The notes under the pieces: generated by a model
Database searches by the model: none
Told to the model about the DNA's origin: nothing
What the model saw: only the letters and a program-made list of their open reading frames with translations
Shown here: positions 1 to 7,785 of the stretch, piece after piece
How positions within the stretch are numbered: position 1 is the stretch's first letter
Layout of the letters: each line of letters starts with the position of its first letter
Made by a program: the position numbers and the translations under genes
DNA from: Rhodospirillales bacterium
GTDB lineage: Bacteria > Pseudomonadota > Alphaproteobacteria > Rhodospirillales > Shumkoniaceae
Direction of reading: 5' to 3'
Assembly (NCBI GenBank): GCA_028281785.1
Contig: JANQJG010000080.1
Location: forward strand, 1 to 44,865
Length of the DNA: 44,865 nt

Positions 1-518
1 AAAGAGATAAGATACACAGGACAAACACCCATACAACGCCAAAACGCAGCAAACCGCCGCCCGCGTATCCCTTCCAAAAAACAACAATGTCAAAGAACAG
101 CCCTCCGCAACGGACAAAATGTCCCTCGCCCGCTCAAACCGACCGGGCATACCTGTTGCGTCGGGTCAGAAAGCATCATTATAGCGGCCGGCCGCAAGGA
201 ACTCAACAGCCCTCCTCGCTGCCGTTCACCGCTCGACGGGATATGGGCCGGGAAACCCTCCTGTCCACCCTCCACCCGAAAAAAACTGTGGGTAAGCCGC
301 GCCGCCGACCCGAACGAGACGCCGCGACCAAGCTTCCTTGTCCGGGCGCGAGCGCTGGGCCATACTGCATCCTACCGTATCAGGAGGACATAACCGCCCG
401 CCGCGCGGTGCCCCGTCCGCGATTTCCCGACCGATCCCGTCCGGGATGGCATGCGTTCTTGGGGGGCCGTGATCATTTTTTCACGGCGCGGGCCGAACTT
501 TGGGGAAACGGGGATATC
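1..518. other. Intergenic region upstream of the thiolase
   Basis: No convincing gene was found in this stretch. The thiolase frame stays open back to position 87, but that extension is arginine- and proline-rich and matches nothing in thiolases, so I treat it as untranslated. Seen in the sequence: a near-palindrome with arms ATCCCG and CGGGAT at 434-447, and a hairpin at 466-487 with a 7-bp stem (GCCGTGA/TCACGGC). Either could be an operator or a leader structure for the downstream operon. This is inference from symmetry only. Confidence 0.4.
338..366 (+). promoter_or_regulatory. Candidate sigma70-type promoter for the thiolase operon
   Basis: TTGTCC at 338-343 and CATACT at 361-366 are separated by exactly 17 bp. 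The predicted start near 373 would give a leader of about 145 nt that includes the inverted repeats at 434-447 and 466-487. The -10 hexamer is imperfect, so this is a weak call. Confidence 0.3.
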
Positions 519-1766
519 ATGAACGAGGTCGTGATCATCGATGGGGTTCGCAGCCCGATTGGAAAGTTCGGCGGCACACTCGCCTCGGTTCGACCGGACG
601 ATTTGCTCGCAGAGGTTTACAAGGCACTGATCCAGCGGACCGGAATCGATCCGGGCATCCTCGAGGATGTCTACGCCGGTTGCGGCAACCAGGCCGGCGA
701 GGACAATCGGGACGTGGCCCGCATGGCCGTCCTGCTGGCCGGCTTCCCGAAGGAGGTCCCGGGCGTCACCGTCAACCGAAACTGCTCATCGGCCCTCGAG
801 GCCGTCAACCAGGCGGCCAAGGCCATACTCGCCGGCGAGGGCGACGCCTTCATCGGGAGTGGCGTTGAATCGATGAGCCGGGCACCTTGGAGCATGCCGA
901 AGCCCGAGCGTCTGCCGGCGTTCGGCCATCCGAAGGTTTGGGATACGACCGTGGGATGGCGCTACGACAACCCGCGGCTGAACGCGCTCTATCCCATCGT
1001 CAGCCTGGGCGAAACGGCGGAGAACATCGCCGAGGAGATGCAGATCGGCCGCGAGGAACAGGACGCCTACGCCGTCGAAAGCCACCGTCGGGCAGTCGAC
1101 GCCATCGAAGCGGGCCGTTTCAAGGATGAGATCGCGCCGATCCCGATCCCCCGGCGGAAGGGCGACCCGATCCCCTTCGATACCGATGAGCATCCACGCT
1201 ACCGCAAGGAGAACGGGCATTACCGCCTCGACACCTCGCTTGAGCAATTGGCCAAGCTCCCGCCCGCCTTCCGCAAGGGCGGCACGGTGACGGCTGGGAA
1301 TTCGAGCGGCATCAATGACGGCGCGGCGGCGCTGCTGCTCATGTCGGCCGATCGGGCGAATACGCTCGGCCTCAAGCCCATGGCCCGCTGGCTCGGCTCG
1401 GCGGTTGCCGGCGTCGACCCGGGAGTCATGGGATATGGTCCGGTTCCGGCTACCGAGAAGCTGCTGGCGCGCCATGGCCTGAAGATCGAGGACATCGGCC
1501 TGGCCGAACTCAACGAGGCCTTCGCCGCCCAGACCATCGGCTGTATGAGGCGCCTCGGCCTCGACCATGCGATAACCAACGTCAACGGAAGCGGCATCGC
1601 GCTCGGGCACCCGACGGGGGCCACGGGCGCGCGCATTCTGACCACGCTGCTGCATGAGATGAAACGCCGAGCCCCGACCGCGAGCCGCCCGTTCTATGGG
1701 GTGGCAACCCTTTGCGTCGGCGTCGGCATGGGAGTCTCGACCCTGGTCGAATGGATCGGCGACTAA
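519..1766 (+). CDS. Thiolase family protein (acetyl-CoA acyltransferase type)
   Basis: This gene encodes a 415-residue thiolase that either cleaves 3-ketoacyl-CoA with CoA or condenses two acyl-CoAs in the cytoplasm. The nucleophile is Cys89 in [12 protein letters not shown], the position expected from biosynthetic and degradative thiolases. The C-terminal half has NEAFAAQ, the histidine motif GHPTGATG near residue 364 and the second catalytic cysteine in CVGVGMG near 398, so the active site is complete. I start it at the ATG at 519, where the thiolase N-terminus ([13 protein letters not shown]) begins and a G-rich Shine-Dalgarno lies just upstream; the longer frame adds 144 unrelated residues. 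A CoA-transferase gene follows after 46 bp, suggesting joint use in degrading or interconverting an acyl-CoA. The substrate cannot be told from sequence. Confidence 0.93.
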   Translation: MNEVVIIDGVRSPIGKFGGTLASVRPDDLLAEVYKALIQRTGIDPGILEDVYAGCGNQAGEDNRDVARMAVLLAGFPKEVPGVTVNRNCSSALEAVNQAAKAILAGEGDAFIGSGVESMSRAPWSMPKPERLPAFGHPKVWDTTVGWRYDNPRLNALYPIVSLGETAENIAEEMQIGREEQDAYAVESHRRAVDAIEAGRFKDEIAPIPIPRRKGDPIPFDTDEHPRYRKENGHYRLDTSLEQLAKLPPAFRKGGTVTAGNSSGINDGAAALLLMSADRANTLGLKPMARWLGSAVAGVDPGVMGYGPVPATEKLLARHGLKIEDIGLAELNEAFAAQTIGCMRRLGLDHAITNVNGSGIALGHPTGATGARILTTLLHEMKRRAPTASRPFYGVATLCVGVGMGVSTLVEWIGD

Positions 1767-1812
1767 CCAAAAAACCCCCAATAAGCGCCACGCCATATCT
1801 AAGGAGGAAGCA

Positions 1813-3018
1813 ATGACACGTCCGCTGTCCGGCATCCGGGTAACCGGTCTCGAACAGTACATGGCCGGACCCTATTGTACGCTGTTGCTCGCAGACGCGG
1901 GCGCCGAGGTGATCAAGATCGAGCGCCCCGGCAAGGGCGATCCGCGCCGCTCCATTCCGCCCTTCGTCGAGCAGGACGGCGCGCGGCGGGCCGCCGGCTT
2001 CATGGGCTATAACCGGAACAAGAAAAGCCTGGCGCTCGACCTTCGCAATCCCAAGGGACAGGAGATCTATCGCAAGCTGGTCGGCGTCTCCGACGTTGTC
2101 GTCGAGAACCTGCGCCCGGGCTCCATGGACCGCATGGGGCTGGGGTATGGGACGATGAGGGAATTCAACCCCGGCCTCATATGGGCGATCATCTCCGGTT
2201 TCGGACGCATGCCGGGGTTTCAGGGCCCTTACTCCGATCGCCCGGCCTTCGACATTGTCGCCGAGGCCATGGGCGGCATCATGCATTTGGTCGGCTTCGA
2301 CGACAAACCACCGTCCTGGACCATTTACGGGATGGCCGATATCTACACGGGCATGGTGACCGCCTTCGGCATCGTTCAGGCCCTGTTCCACCGCGAGCGA
2401 ACCGGTGAAGGCCAGCTTGTCGATTCCGCCATGCTCGACAACATGCTCGCCCTCAACGAACAGGCGATCGCTACCTACTCCGTCGCCGGCCAAGTCCCGC
2501 AGCGCGGGCGGCTTCGGAATGTCTGGCCCCGAGGCGCCTTCCAGACCAAAGACGGCTATGTGGCCCTCAACGTGCCCGACAACATCATCTGGTCGCGCCT
2601 CTGCGAAGCCATGGACCGCAAGGACCTGATCGAGGACGAGCGCAGCAAGACCGCGCCGGCGCGATCAGAGAACGCGGCCTTTCTCAGGCCGATCATCGAG
2701 GGTTGGCTCGCGGGGCTGACCCGGGCCGAGGCGGTCGACACGCTCAATGCGGCGGGGGTTCCGACCGGCCCCGTGAATACAGCCGAGGATATCTTTGCCG
2801 ATTCTCATATCGAGGCCCGCGGCATGCTGATGGAGGTGGGCGGCTTCAAATTCGCGCGCACGGTCCCGCATCTCTCGAAGAATCCGCAGCCGCCGGTCGA
2901 GCCGGCGGCCGGTCTGGGCGCGCATACGCGGTGGGTGCTGGAAGACCTGCTCGGCTACACCGCCGGAGAAGTCGACGGCCTTATCGAGGAAAAGGTTGTG
3001 GAGGCCGCCGGAAGCTAA
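1813..3018 (+). CDS. CoA-transferase family III (CaiB/BaiF type)
   Basis: A 401-residue class III CoA-transferase, the family of formyl-CoA transferase, CaiB and BaiF, which moves CoA between carboxylic acids through an aspartyl-CoA anhydride. The family N-terminus LSGIRVTGLEQYMAGPY, the VVVENLRPGSMDRMGLGY segment and the conserved aspartate (Asp147, in RPAFDIVAEAMGG) are all visible. The ATG at 1813 follows an excellent AAGGAGG Shine-Dalgarno. It lies 46 bp after the thiolase on the same strand and probably shares its transcript. Together they suggest activation of an organic acid to its CoA thioester followed by thiolytic cleavage. Assignment of the actual acid would be guesswork. Confidence 0.93.
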   Translation: MTRPLSGIRVTGLEQYMAGPYCTLLLADAGAEVIKIERPGKGDPRRSIPPFVEQDGARRAAGFMGYNRNKKSLALDLRNPKGQEIYRKLVGVSDVVVENLRPGSMDRMGLGYGTMREFNPGLIWAIISGFGRMPGFQGPYSDRPAFDIVAEAMGGIMHLVGFDDKPPSWTIYGMADIYTGMVTAFGIVQALFHRERTGEGQLVDSAMLDNMLALNEQAIATYSVAGQVPQRGRLRNVWPRGAFQTKDGYVALNVPDNIIWSRLCEAMDRKDLIEDERSKTAPARSENAAFLRPIIEGWLAGLTRAEAVDTLNAAGVPTGPVNTAEDIFADSHIEARGMLMEVGGFKFARTVPHLSKNPQPPVEPAAGLGAHTRWVLEDLLGYTAGEVDGLIEEKVVEAAGS

Positions 3019-3020
3019 GC

Positions 3021-3040
3021 TGAAACCCGATCTGGTTTCA
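3021..3040. terminator. Hairpin between convergent genes
   Basis: A perfect 7-bp stem (TGAAACC/GGTTTCA) with a 6-nt loop fills the gap between the CoA-transferase stop and the stop of the convergent SPOR protein gene. Placement fits a bidirectional terminator, but there is no clear T-tract on either side. Confidence 0.4.
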
Positions 3041-4459
3041 CCCGGCGCTCAGGATGGTCGGCTCGCAATACTGCCGCCTCTTCTTGAGTTCCCGGCACAA
3101 ATTGCGGGCCGCCGCCTTGTCAGTGAGCGGCCCCGCCTTCAAGCGGTAGAAAACTCCCTTGGTGCCTAGACTTATCCGGGAAACCTCAAGTGACAGATCT
3201 CCGAGGAGATCTTTGTGCGCCTCGCGCAGAATGGACCAGCCTCGGTCGGCTGCCCGCTGCGAGCGATATGACGCTAGATGGACCCCGGGCTTCTGGCCTT
3301 TCTCACCGGTATCCGGTGCCTTTGCGGCCGCCGACGATTTGGCCTTCGGCTCTTGTGACGGGCTCGGCTTGGCGATCTGCTTCTCGACTTTCTCGGGCTC
3401 CGGCTGCATCGCGGATTCGATGGCGGCGCGCTCCCGGGAGTATTCGTCCGAGGTAATCAAGTCTTCCGCCTTCAGGGCCTCAAGACGCCGGACCGCGTCG
3501 GCCGCTTCCATAAGCCCTTGTGGCGGGCGCCCAGGGTTGGCCACGGCTACCGGCGCCGCCGGCAAGAGGGCATCGACGATCATCGATCGTTCGGAGGAAT
3601 GCTGCGCCACCGTCATGGCCCGCATCTCAAGTGCCCGGCCAATGGCGCGAAGACGACCGGAAATCTCTTGCGCCGTCGGTACCGGACGATCCAGGCCCGA
3701 AGCTGGCGGTGGCGACGTCAAGGGCAGAAGGGCGCCGAGGTTGGCCTGTCTCCGCGCTGTATACTCCGCGCGCGTGATCAACCCGTCGTCGCGCAGGACG
3801 CGAATGATCTTGAAGCGCCCCACGATGTTCCTATCCGCCTCTTCCAAGACCGTTGGATCCGACGCAGGGTCCTCTGGCTGTTGCACCGGCACGGCCAAGC
3901 CACGAGCCGAGGTCGAGGCAACGGCGATCCGCTGGGAGGGTGTCGATTGCCCCGCCTTGCCTCCCGAGGTAGGGCTGGACTGCGGCGGAGAAGAGGCATC
4001 AACCCCTCTTCCCGCTGCTGCGCGATCGAGGCTGGTCAGGACGTTGCCACTATCGATCAACGCCAGATTGACGCTCGCGATCTCGGCAACTGGACGCGCC
4101 GTCGAGATATTCCACACGACGAACTGCTGATCCGGGCCGGGCCGCATGGCGAGGATGGCCTCATACATCTCCCGTGCCTTGGTGAGCTGACCCGTATTTT
4201 GATAGAGGATACCGAGCCCCAGCAACGCGTGGACATCCCGCTCGTTACTTTTCAGCGCCTTTTGAAAATGCGTCTCCGCGAGCGCAAAATTGCCTTTGCC
4301 GAGTTCCGCCAGCCCCAATTCGGCCTCGTCGTTGTCCTTGAGCGGGCTCGACGCCCAGAATTCCGGCTTGAGCAACTCCGCTTCCTGAAACGGTGCACAC
4401 CCGTTAAGGGACAGAAAGGACAGGGCCATGAATGCCCCAAAGACCAGCTTCCCAATCAC
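3038..4459 (-). CDS. TPR and SPOR domain lipoprotein
   Basis: A predicted envelope lipoprotein of 473 residues. From the GTG at 4459 (GGAGG Shine-Dalgarno a few bases upstream) it begins with a short hydrophobic signal ending in the lipobox LNGC. The frame could extend to an ATG at 4522, but that would add 21 non-hydrophobic residues before the signal. A TPR region follows (AELGLAELGKGNFALAE and HALLGLGILYQNTGQLTKA). The middle is a long low-complexity stretch rich in Ala, Pro and Ser, with two similar short segments (RDDGLITRAEYTARR and KAEDLITSDEYSRER). The last 80 residues are a SPOR domain, a fold known to bind denuded peptidoglycan glycans at division sites. It probably acts in cell-wall turnover or division. 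The partner is unknown, and the next gene on the same strand is another exported protein. Confidence 0.8.
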   Translation of the reverse strand: MIGKLVFGAFMALSFLSLNGCAPFQEAELLKPEFWASSPLKDNDEAELGLAELGKGNFALAETHFQKALKSNERDVHALLGLGILYQNTGQLTKAREMYEAILAMRPGPDQQFVVWNISTARPVAEIASVNLALIDSGNVLTSLDRAAAGRGVDASSPPQSSPTSGGKAGQSTPSQRIAVASTSARGLAVPVQQPEDPASDPTVLEEADRNIVGRFKIIRVLRDDGLITRAEYTARRQANLGALLPLTSPPPASGLDRPVPTAQEISGRLRAIGRALEMRAMTVAQHSSERSMIVDALLPAAPVAVANPGRPPQGLMEAADAVRRLEALKAEDLITSDEYSRERAAIESAMQPEPEKVEKQIAKPSPSQEPKAKSSAAAKAPDTGEKGQKPGVHLASYRSQRAADRGWSILREAHKDLLGDLSLEVSRISLGTKGVFYRLKAGPLTDKAAARNLCRELKKRRQYCEPTILSAG

Positions 4460-4613
4460 CTCGAACCATCCTCCACCGATGCCGTCGGGACGACCAGCGC
4501 GACCCCCATCTGTGCGGCCCAAGCAACCATCCTACACCAACCGCCCGATCACGACGATGCTCGCTTTCAAATTCGGGAGTCCGCCGCAAAGGCTGAAGCT
4601 AATGCTACCTGTC

Positions 4614-5111
4614 TCAACCCCCTTGGGCTCTTGCTCTGGACACATCGGAGCAGCCGAGAACGGTGGTGAACGGAAGGCGGCTCGCCGCCCCCCGGCCCAA
4701 GTTCCGAGCGCCCTCCACGACCGAGACAGACGCCACTTGACGGCGGCCGAGAGCTTGATTGGCGGCCTCGGTCAACAACGGCTCGATGTCGGATGGATCG
4801 ATCGCACGATTGTGCCCAATGGGAATCGGGTTTACGTGAAGCGTACGCAAGAGAGCGTCGACAATCCGCGGTGACATCCGACACAGGTCATGGGGTGTCG
4901 CAGGCTTCCGAGCCTGCAAAAAAAGGGTGACGGGCGCGCTCTCCGGGGTTCCGGCCGGACCGACCGCAGGCGCCATCATCGATCGGAGCTGAACCAGCTC
5001 TCGTGCCTCCCTATCTGGCTCGGCCGCACCGACCGGAACAGATATGGCCGCCAGGAAAACTGTCAACAGAAGCCCGCTATGAAGGCATCGTCGATTGAGC
5101 CACGTCCTCAT
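4614..5111 (-). CDS. Exported protein of unknown function
   Basis: I do not recognise this 165-residue protein. Starting at the ATG at 5111 it has a clear Sec signal: MRTWLNRR, then a hydrophobic stretch and a likely cleavage after PVGAA. The mature part has two or three cysteines (LCRMSPRIVDALL and a C-terminal VLGCSDVSRARAQ), and the segment HVNPIPIGHNRAIDPSDIE resembles no motif I know. The frame stays open upstream to 5351, but that part lacks a signal and overlaps the GNAT remnant. The gene lies 154 bp upstream of the SPOR lipoprotein on the same strand, so both may act in the periplasm. The evidence for coding is the signal peptide and good codon use. Confidence 0.6.
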   Translation of the reverse strand: MRTWLNRRCLHSGLLLTVFLAAISVPVGAAEPDREARELVQLRSMMAPAVGPAGTPESAPVTLFLQARKPATPHDLCRMSPRIVDALLRTLHVNPIPIGHNRAIDPSDIEPLLTEAANQALGRRQVASVSVVEGARNLGRGAASRLPFTTVLGCSDVSRARAQGG

Positions 5112-5217
5112 TTCCAGATCTTCTCTCTCTGCCTGTGCGTACAATCGACCCGCGGCTTCGAATCCAAACGACACGAAGGCCCCTGTTTCTTGGTAATACG
5201 CAAAGATTGCGACTTCC

Positions 5218-5466
5218 TTAAACGAGGTCGCGTTCCAGAAAGATGGCACCGGGAAGCGGGTTAGCGCAGTGGGCGAGAAGCAGCCCGCCCCGTGGTGGCG
5301 CATACTTACCTGGAAGGGAGAAAATCTCCTCAGAAAACCCCTGAAAATCAAGCCATTCTCCGAGCCAGCTCACATAATCAGTGAACAGTCCTCGAACGCG
5401 CGCCATGTCCTCCGGTCCCTCGGCGGATGTGATGACCACCGATGCCGCACTGGCCCCCGCATTCAC
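5218..5466 (-). pseudogene. Truncated GNAT acetyltransferase (N-terminal remnant)
   Basis: This 82-residue frame matches only the N-terminal third of a GNAT N-acetyltransferase: MARVRGLFTDYVSWLG, LDFQGFSEEI, SLPGKYAPP and GGLLLAH follow the family order. It then ends in an unrelated tail with no acetyl-CoA-binding motif A. No continuation of the fold is visible in any frame in the next 200 bases, so the 3' part looks deleted rather than frameshifted. The start is a GTG that overlaps the PhzF stop as GTGA, which suggests an intact coupled gene once sat at the end of the PhzF operon. A functional short protein cannot be excluded. Confidence 0.6.
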
Positions 5467-6242
5467 ACCTGAATCTCCCCTTCCAGATAGATGACCGCTT
5501 TACCGGAGAGCTGCACACGATCCTGCGCGAGCCGGCACCAGATTTCGCCACCGCGGGCCGAAACCTGCCGCGCGTGCAAGTCGATTTTGCCCAGCCGATC
5601 AGCCCAGTAAGGCGCGAGCGTGCAATGGGCCGAGCCGGTGACTGGGTCCTCGGGGATCCCGTGCGAAGGAGCAAAAAACCGGGAAACGAAGTCGCAGTCC
5701 TCCCCGGGTGCCGTCACGATCACCCCACGGCGATCGACCCGTGTCAGTGCAGCCATGTCCGGCCGTACGGACCGGACAGCGTCGGCCGCACCAAAGACGA
5801 ACATGTAGTCTTCCGACTTCCACGCGGACTCGGGCTTCGCGCCGATCGCCTCGACAAGATCCGCAGGAGACTCGATCGGCTCGGCACGGCGAACCGGGAA
5901 ATCCATCGTCATTCGTCCGTTTTCGCGCACCACGGTCAGCGCTCCGCTGCGGGTCAGGAAACGGACGGTCGGGATCTCGGGACGCAGGCGATGGAAAAGC
6001 AGATGGGCGGTTGCCAGCGTTGCGTGACCGCAGAGATCGACCTCACAGGCCGGCGTGAACCACCGCAGACGATAGTCTTCCCCCTCGGGGACGAAGAACG
6101 CCGTCTCCGACAGATTGTTCTCCGCCGCGATCGCCAGCATCATGTCGTCTGGAAGCCAGGAATCGAGAGGACAGATGGCCGCAGGATTGCCGGTGAACAC
6201 CGAGTTCGCAAACGCGTCAATCTGATAGATCCGTAAATGCAT
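5463..6242 (-). CDS. PhzF family isomerase/epimerase-like protein
   Basis: A 259-residue protein of the PhzF family (two diaminopimelate-epimerase-like domains), which includes the phenazine enzyme PhzF and many uncharacterised isomerases. It opens with the family signature (MHLRIYQIDAFANSVFTGNPAA). The general acid/base glutamate lies in NNLSETAFF, ACEVDLCGHATLATAH carries the first phosphate-binding-type loop, and DPVTGSAHCTLAPYW the second. Length and motifs are complete, so it should be active, but the substrate is unknown: no phenazine genes are nearby. It is 11 bp downstream of a GNAT gene and overlaps a GNAT remnant by GTGA, so it is part of a compact - strand operon. Orthologues are often called simply 'PhzF family phenazine biosynthesis protein'. 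Confidence 0.9.
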   Translation of the reverse strand: MHLRIYQIDAFANSVFTGNPAAICPLDSWLPDDMMLAIAAENNLSETAFFVPEGEDYRLRWFTPACEVDLCGHATLATAHLLFHRLRPEIPTVRFLTRSGALTVVRENGRMTMDFPVRRAEPIESPADLVEAIGAKPESAWKSEDYMFVFGAADAVRSVRPDMAALTRVDRRGVIVTAPGEDCDFVSRFFAPSHGIPEDPVTGSAHCTLAPYWADRLGKIDLHARQVSARGGEIWCRLAQDRVQLSGKAVIYLEGEIQV

Positions 6243-6253
6243 GACTCTCGTCC

Positions 6254-6670
6254 TCAGGCGCCGCCACGGACGGCTCCGTAGCAGTTCTCAAGCTTTGCCA
6301 GTCCCGCCCTGGGGTAATAGGAAACGGCCCCGGGCGCGGCCAGCAACAGGAGAGTGACGTTGGCTCGGCCCCCCGCCGCCTCATGGCTGCGATTCAGCAA
6401 CTCGCGTCCGATCCCGCGTCCCTGGTATGCCGCGTCGACGGCAAGGTCGGAGACGTAGCAGCAGAAGGCGAAATCCGTCACCGACCGCGCGACACCGACC
6501 AGTAGATCGTCCTTGGACCTTGCGCTGACCGTCAGGTTGGCGTTTTCCACCATGGCGCGAATGCGGTCTGGCTCATCCACGGGGCGTCGTTCAGCAAGCC
6601 CGGAACGACGCAGCACATCGACGAATTCGTCGACAGACAGGTCGTGCTCGACCGTGTAGAGGATTGGCAA
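6254..6670 (-). CDS. GNAT family N-acetyltransferase
   Basis: A 138-residue cytoplasmic N-acetyltransferase. The acetyl-CoA pyrophosphate loop is YQGRGIGRELLNR (motif A). It is preceded by the beta-strand CCYVSDLAVDAA and followed by VTLLLLAAPGAVSYYPRAGL, the usual motif B region. The start appears to be TTG at 6670: GAGGAG, contained in the last codons of the upstream AlaX-like gene, sits 8 bases before it, and no ATG or GTG fits the family N-terminus. The 5-bp gap to the AlaX gene and 11-bp gap to PhzF indicate translational coupling in one operon. The acceptor substrate is unknown. A role in neutralising an amino-acid analogue together with the tRNA editor is only a contextual guess. Confidence 0.88.
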   Translation of the reverse strand: MPILYTVEHDLSVDEFVDVLRRSGLAERRPVDEPDRIRAMVENANLTVSARSKDDLLVGVARSVTDFAFCCYVSDLAVDAAYQGRGIGRELLNRSHEAAGGRANVTLLLLAAPGAVSYYPRAGLAKLENCYGAVRGGA

Positions 6671-6675
6671 TACCC

Positions 6676-7386
6676 CTACTCCTCAAGCACGAGATTGACG
6701 CGCCGGTTATGCTTGCCTTTGTTCTCGATCTTGGCGATCCGCAGGCGGCCGATTTCCGACGTCGACCGAACATGCGTCCCCCCGCAAGGCTGCAAGTCGA
6801 CACCCGCCACCTGGACCAGTCGAACACGACCCGCCCCGGTCGGCGGTTTGACCGACATGGTGCGAACCAGCTCTGGCTGGGCGGCAAGCTCCTCGTCCGT
6901 GATCCAGCTCTCGGAGACGACGTGATCCTCCGACACTAAGCGGTTGAGGTTTTCCTCAAGCCACTCTTTATCGAGCGTCTGGCCAGGGAGGTTGAAATCG
7001 AGGCGGCTTTTCTCGGCCCCGACGGCGCCGCCCGTCACACCTTCCGGGATCAACGAACACAGTAAATGCATGGCGGTATGCATACGCATCAGCCGATGAC
7101 GCCTCGGCCAATCGATCTCCGCTATGACCGTATCGCCGACCGTCGGCAGATCCGCTCCCTCGGTCGGGATATGCAGATGGGCGCCCGTGTCCCGGTCCCA
7201 CCGCGTGTCCCGGATCAATACCTCTCGCCCGTCGCTCAACCGCAAAACGCCGGCATCCCCCGGCTGGCCACCGCCCATCGGGTAGAACACCGTACGGTCA
7301 AGCTGAATGCCCCCCTCGTCGACAGAAGTCACCCTGGCCTCGCAACTGCGCGCGTAGCCATCGCTTCGAAAAACCTGTTCAGTCAC
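6676..7386 (-). CDS. Alanyl-tRNA editing protein (AlaX type)
   Basis: A 236-residue free-standing editing domain related to the AlaRS editing domain, which hydrolyses mischarged tRNA(Ala) (Ser- or Gly-tRNA). Zinc ligands are present: HTAMH in RLMRMHTAMHLL, and the C and H of QPCGGTHVRST. The N-terminal beta-barrel with TVFYPMGGGQPGD marks it as the longer AlaX form that also carries the AlaRS glycine-rich-like region. I start it at the GTG at 7386 (VTEQVFRSDGYARSC), preceded by a run of six G; the longer frame to 7482 would overlap the DUF1127 gene and add 32 basic residues. It heads the run AlaX-GNAT-PhzF. Proofreading of serine or a non-protein amino acid would fit, but the target is not visible. 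Confidence 0.9.
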   Translation of the reverse strand: MTEQVFRSDGYARSCEARVTSVDEGGIQLDRTVFYPMGGGQPGDAGVLRLSDGREVLIRDTRWDRDTGAHLHIPTEGADLPTVGDTVIAEIDWPRRHRLMRMHTAMHLLCSLIPEGVTGGAVGAEKSRLDFNLPGQTLDKEWLEENLNRLVSEDHVVSESWITDEELAAQPELVRTMSVKPPTGAGRVRLVQVAGVDLQPCGGTHVRSTSEIGRLRIAKIENKGKHNRRVNLVLEE

Positions 7387-7445
7387 CGGTTCTGATCCCC
7401 CCGTTTTCTCTGCGGGCCGCGCGGCCCGTGCACTCCAAACAGCCA

Positions 7446-7703
7446 CTAACCGCGCCAGAAAGGCTTTTCCCCCTCGTGCCAAACGTCCAGGCAGCGAAGG
7501 CCGATGTCCCTGGCCAAGCGCTCATCCATTGATCGCAGCAAACGCCGATCTAACCACCGCTTCCGCCAGCGCCTCGGCAATTGCACGGCGCGGAAGGCCT
7601 CTCCCCTCAAAAGCATCCCACCGGTGGCCAGCCAGGAACGCCAAGTTGGAGGCGAAGGCTGGCGAGGCGAGCTTCCGAAACCCGCGTGTTCGCAAACGCT
7701 CAC
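7446..7703 (-). CDS. DUF1127 family small protein
   Basis: A small basic protein with a C-terminal DUF1127 domain: RRWRKRWLDRRLLRSMDERL, then ARDIGLRCLD and the usual terminal KPFWRG. DUF1127 proteins are 50-90 residues long in alphaproteobacteria, and some are known to bind RNA or influence RNA turnover and phosphate or carbon physiology. The start is uncertain. GTG at 7703 gives 85 residues and lies just downstream of the divergent promoter; ATG at 7616 gives 56 residues. The gene shares its upstream region with the MocR regulator and lies 59 bp before the AlaX gene, so it may be the first gene of the same operon. Confidence 0.7.
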   Translation of the reverse strand: MSVCEHAGFGSSPRQPSPPTWRSWLATGGMLLRGEAFRAVQLPRRWRKRWLDRRLLRSMDERLARDIGLRCLDVWHEGEKPFWRG

Positions 7704-7740
7704 GATGAGGCACCTGATCCGGAAATTGTACCGATAATCA

Positions 7741-7769
7741 ATGCTAGATTGACTCAATATTGAGGTCAA
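7741..7769 (-). promoter_or_regulatory. Promoter of the DUF1127-AlaX-GNAT-PhzF operon
   Basis: On the - strand TTGACC (7769-7764) is followed after 17 bp by TAGCAT (7746-7741). The -35 lies in the right arm of the near-palindrome at 7749-7769, so a protein bound there would control both this promoter and that of the divergent mocR-type gene. Confidence 0.55.
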
Positions 7770-7777
7770 TGTATTTA
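7749..7777 (+). promoter_or_regulatory. Promoter and operator of the MocR-type regulator gene
   Basis: TTGACT (7749-7754) and TATTTA (7772-7777) are 17 bp apart, predicting a start at about 7784, only 1-3 bases before the ATG at 7786. There is no Shine-Dalgarno, so the transcript should be leaderless. The region 7749-7769 is a near-perfect palindrome: TCAATATTGA at its centre, flanked by TTGAC and GTCAA with one extra G. It contains a GANTC site (7751-7755). MocR/GntR regulators commonly bind such sites in their own divergent promoters, so this is the likely operator. Confidence 0.6.
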
Positions 7778-7785
7778 TTGTTACC

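Noticed and set aside
87..518. N-terminal extension of the thiolase frame (144 residues)
   Set aside because: Arginine/proline-rich, no similarity to thiolases, no Shine-Dalgarno at 87; family N-terminus begins at 519.
786..1862. 358-residue - strand open frame opposite the thiolase
   Set aside because: Arises from GC-rich codons of the real gene; composition is Arg/Ala/Gly-rich with no recognisable motif.
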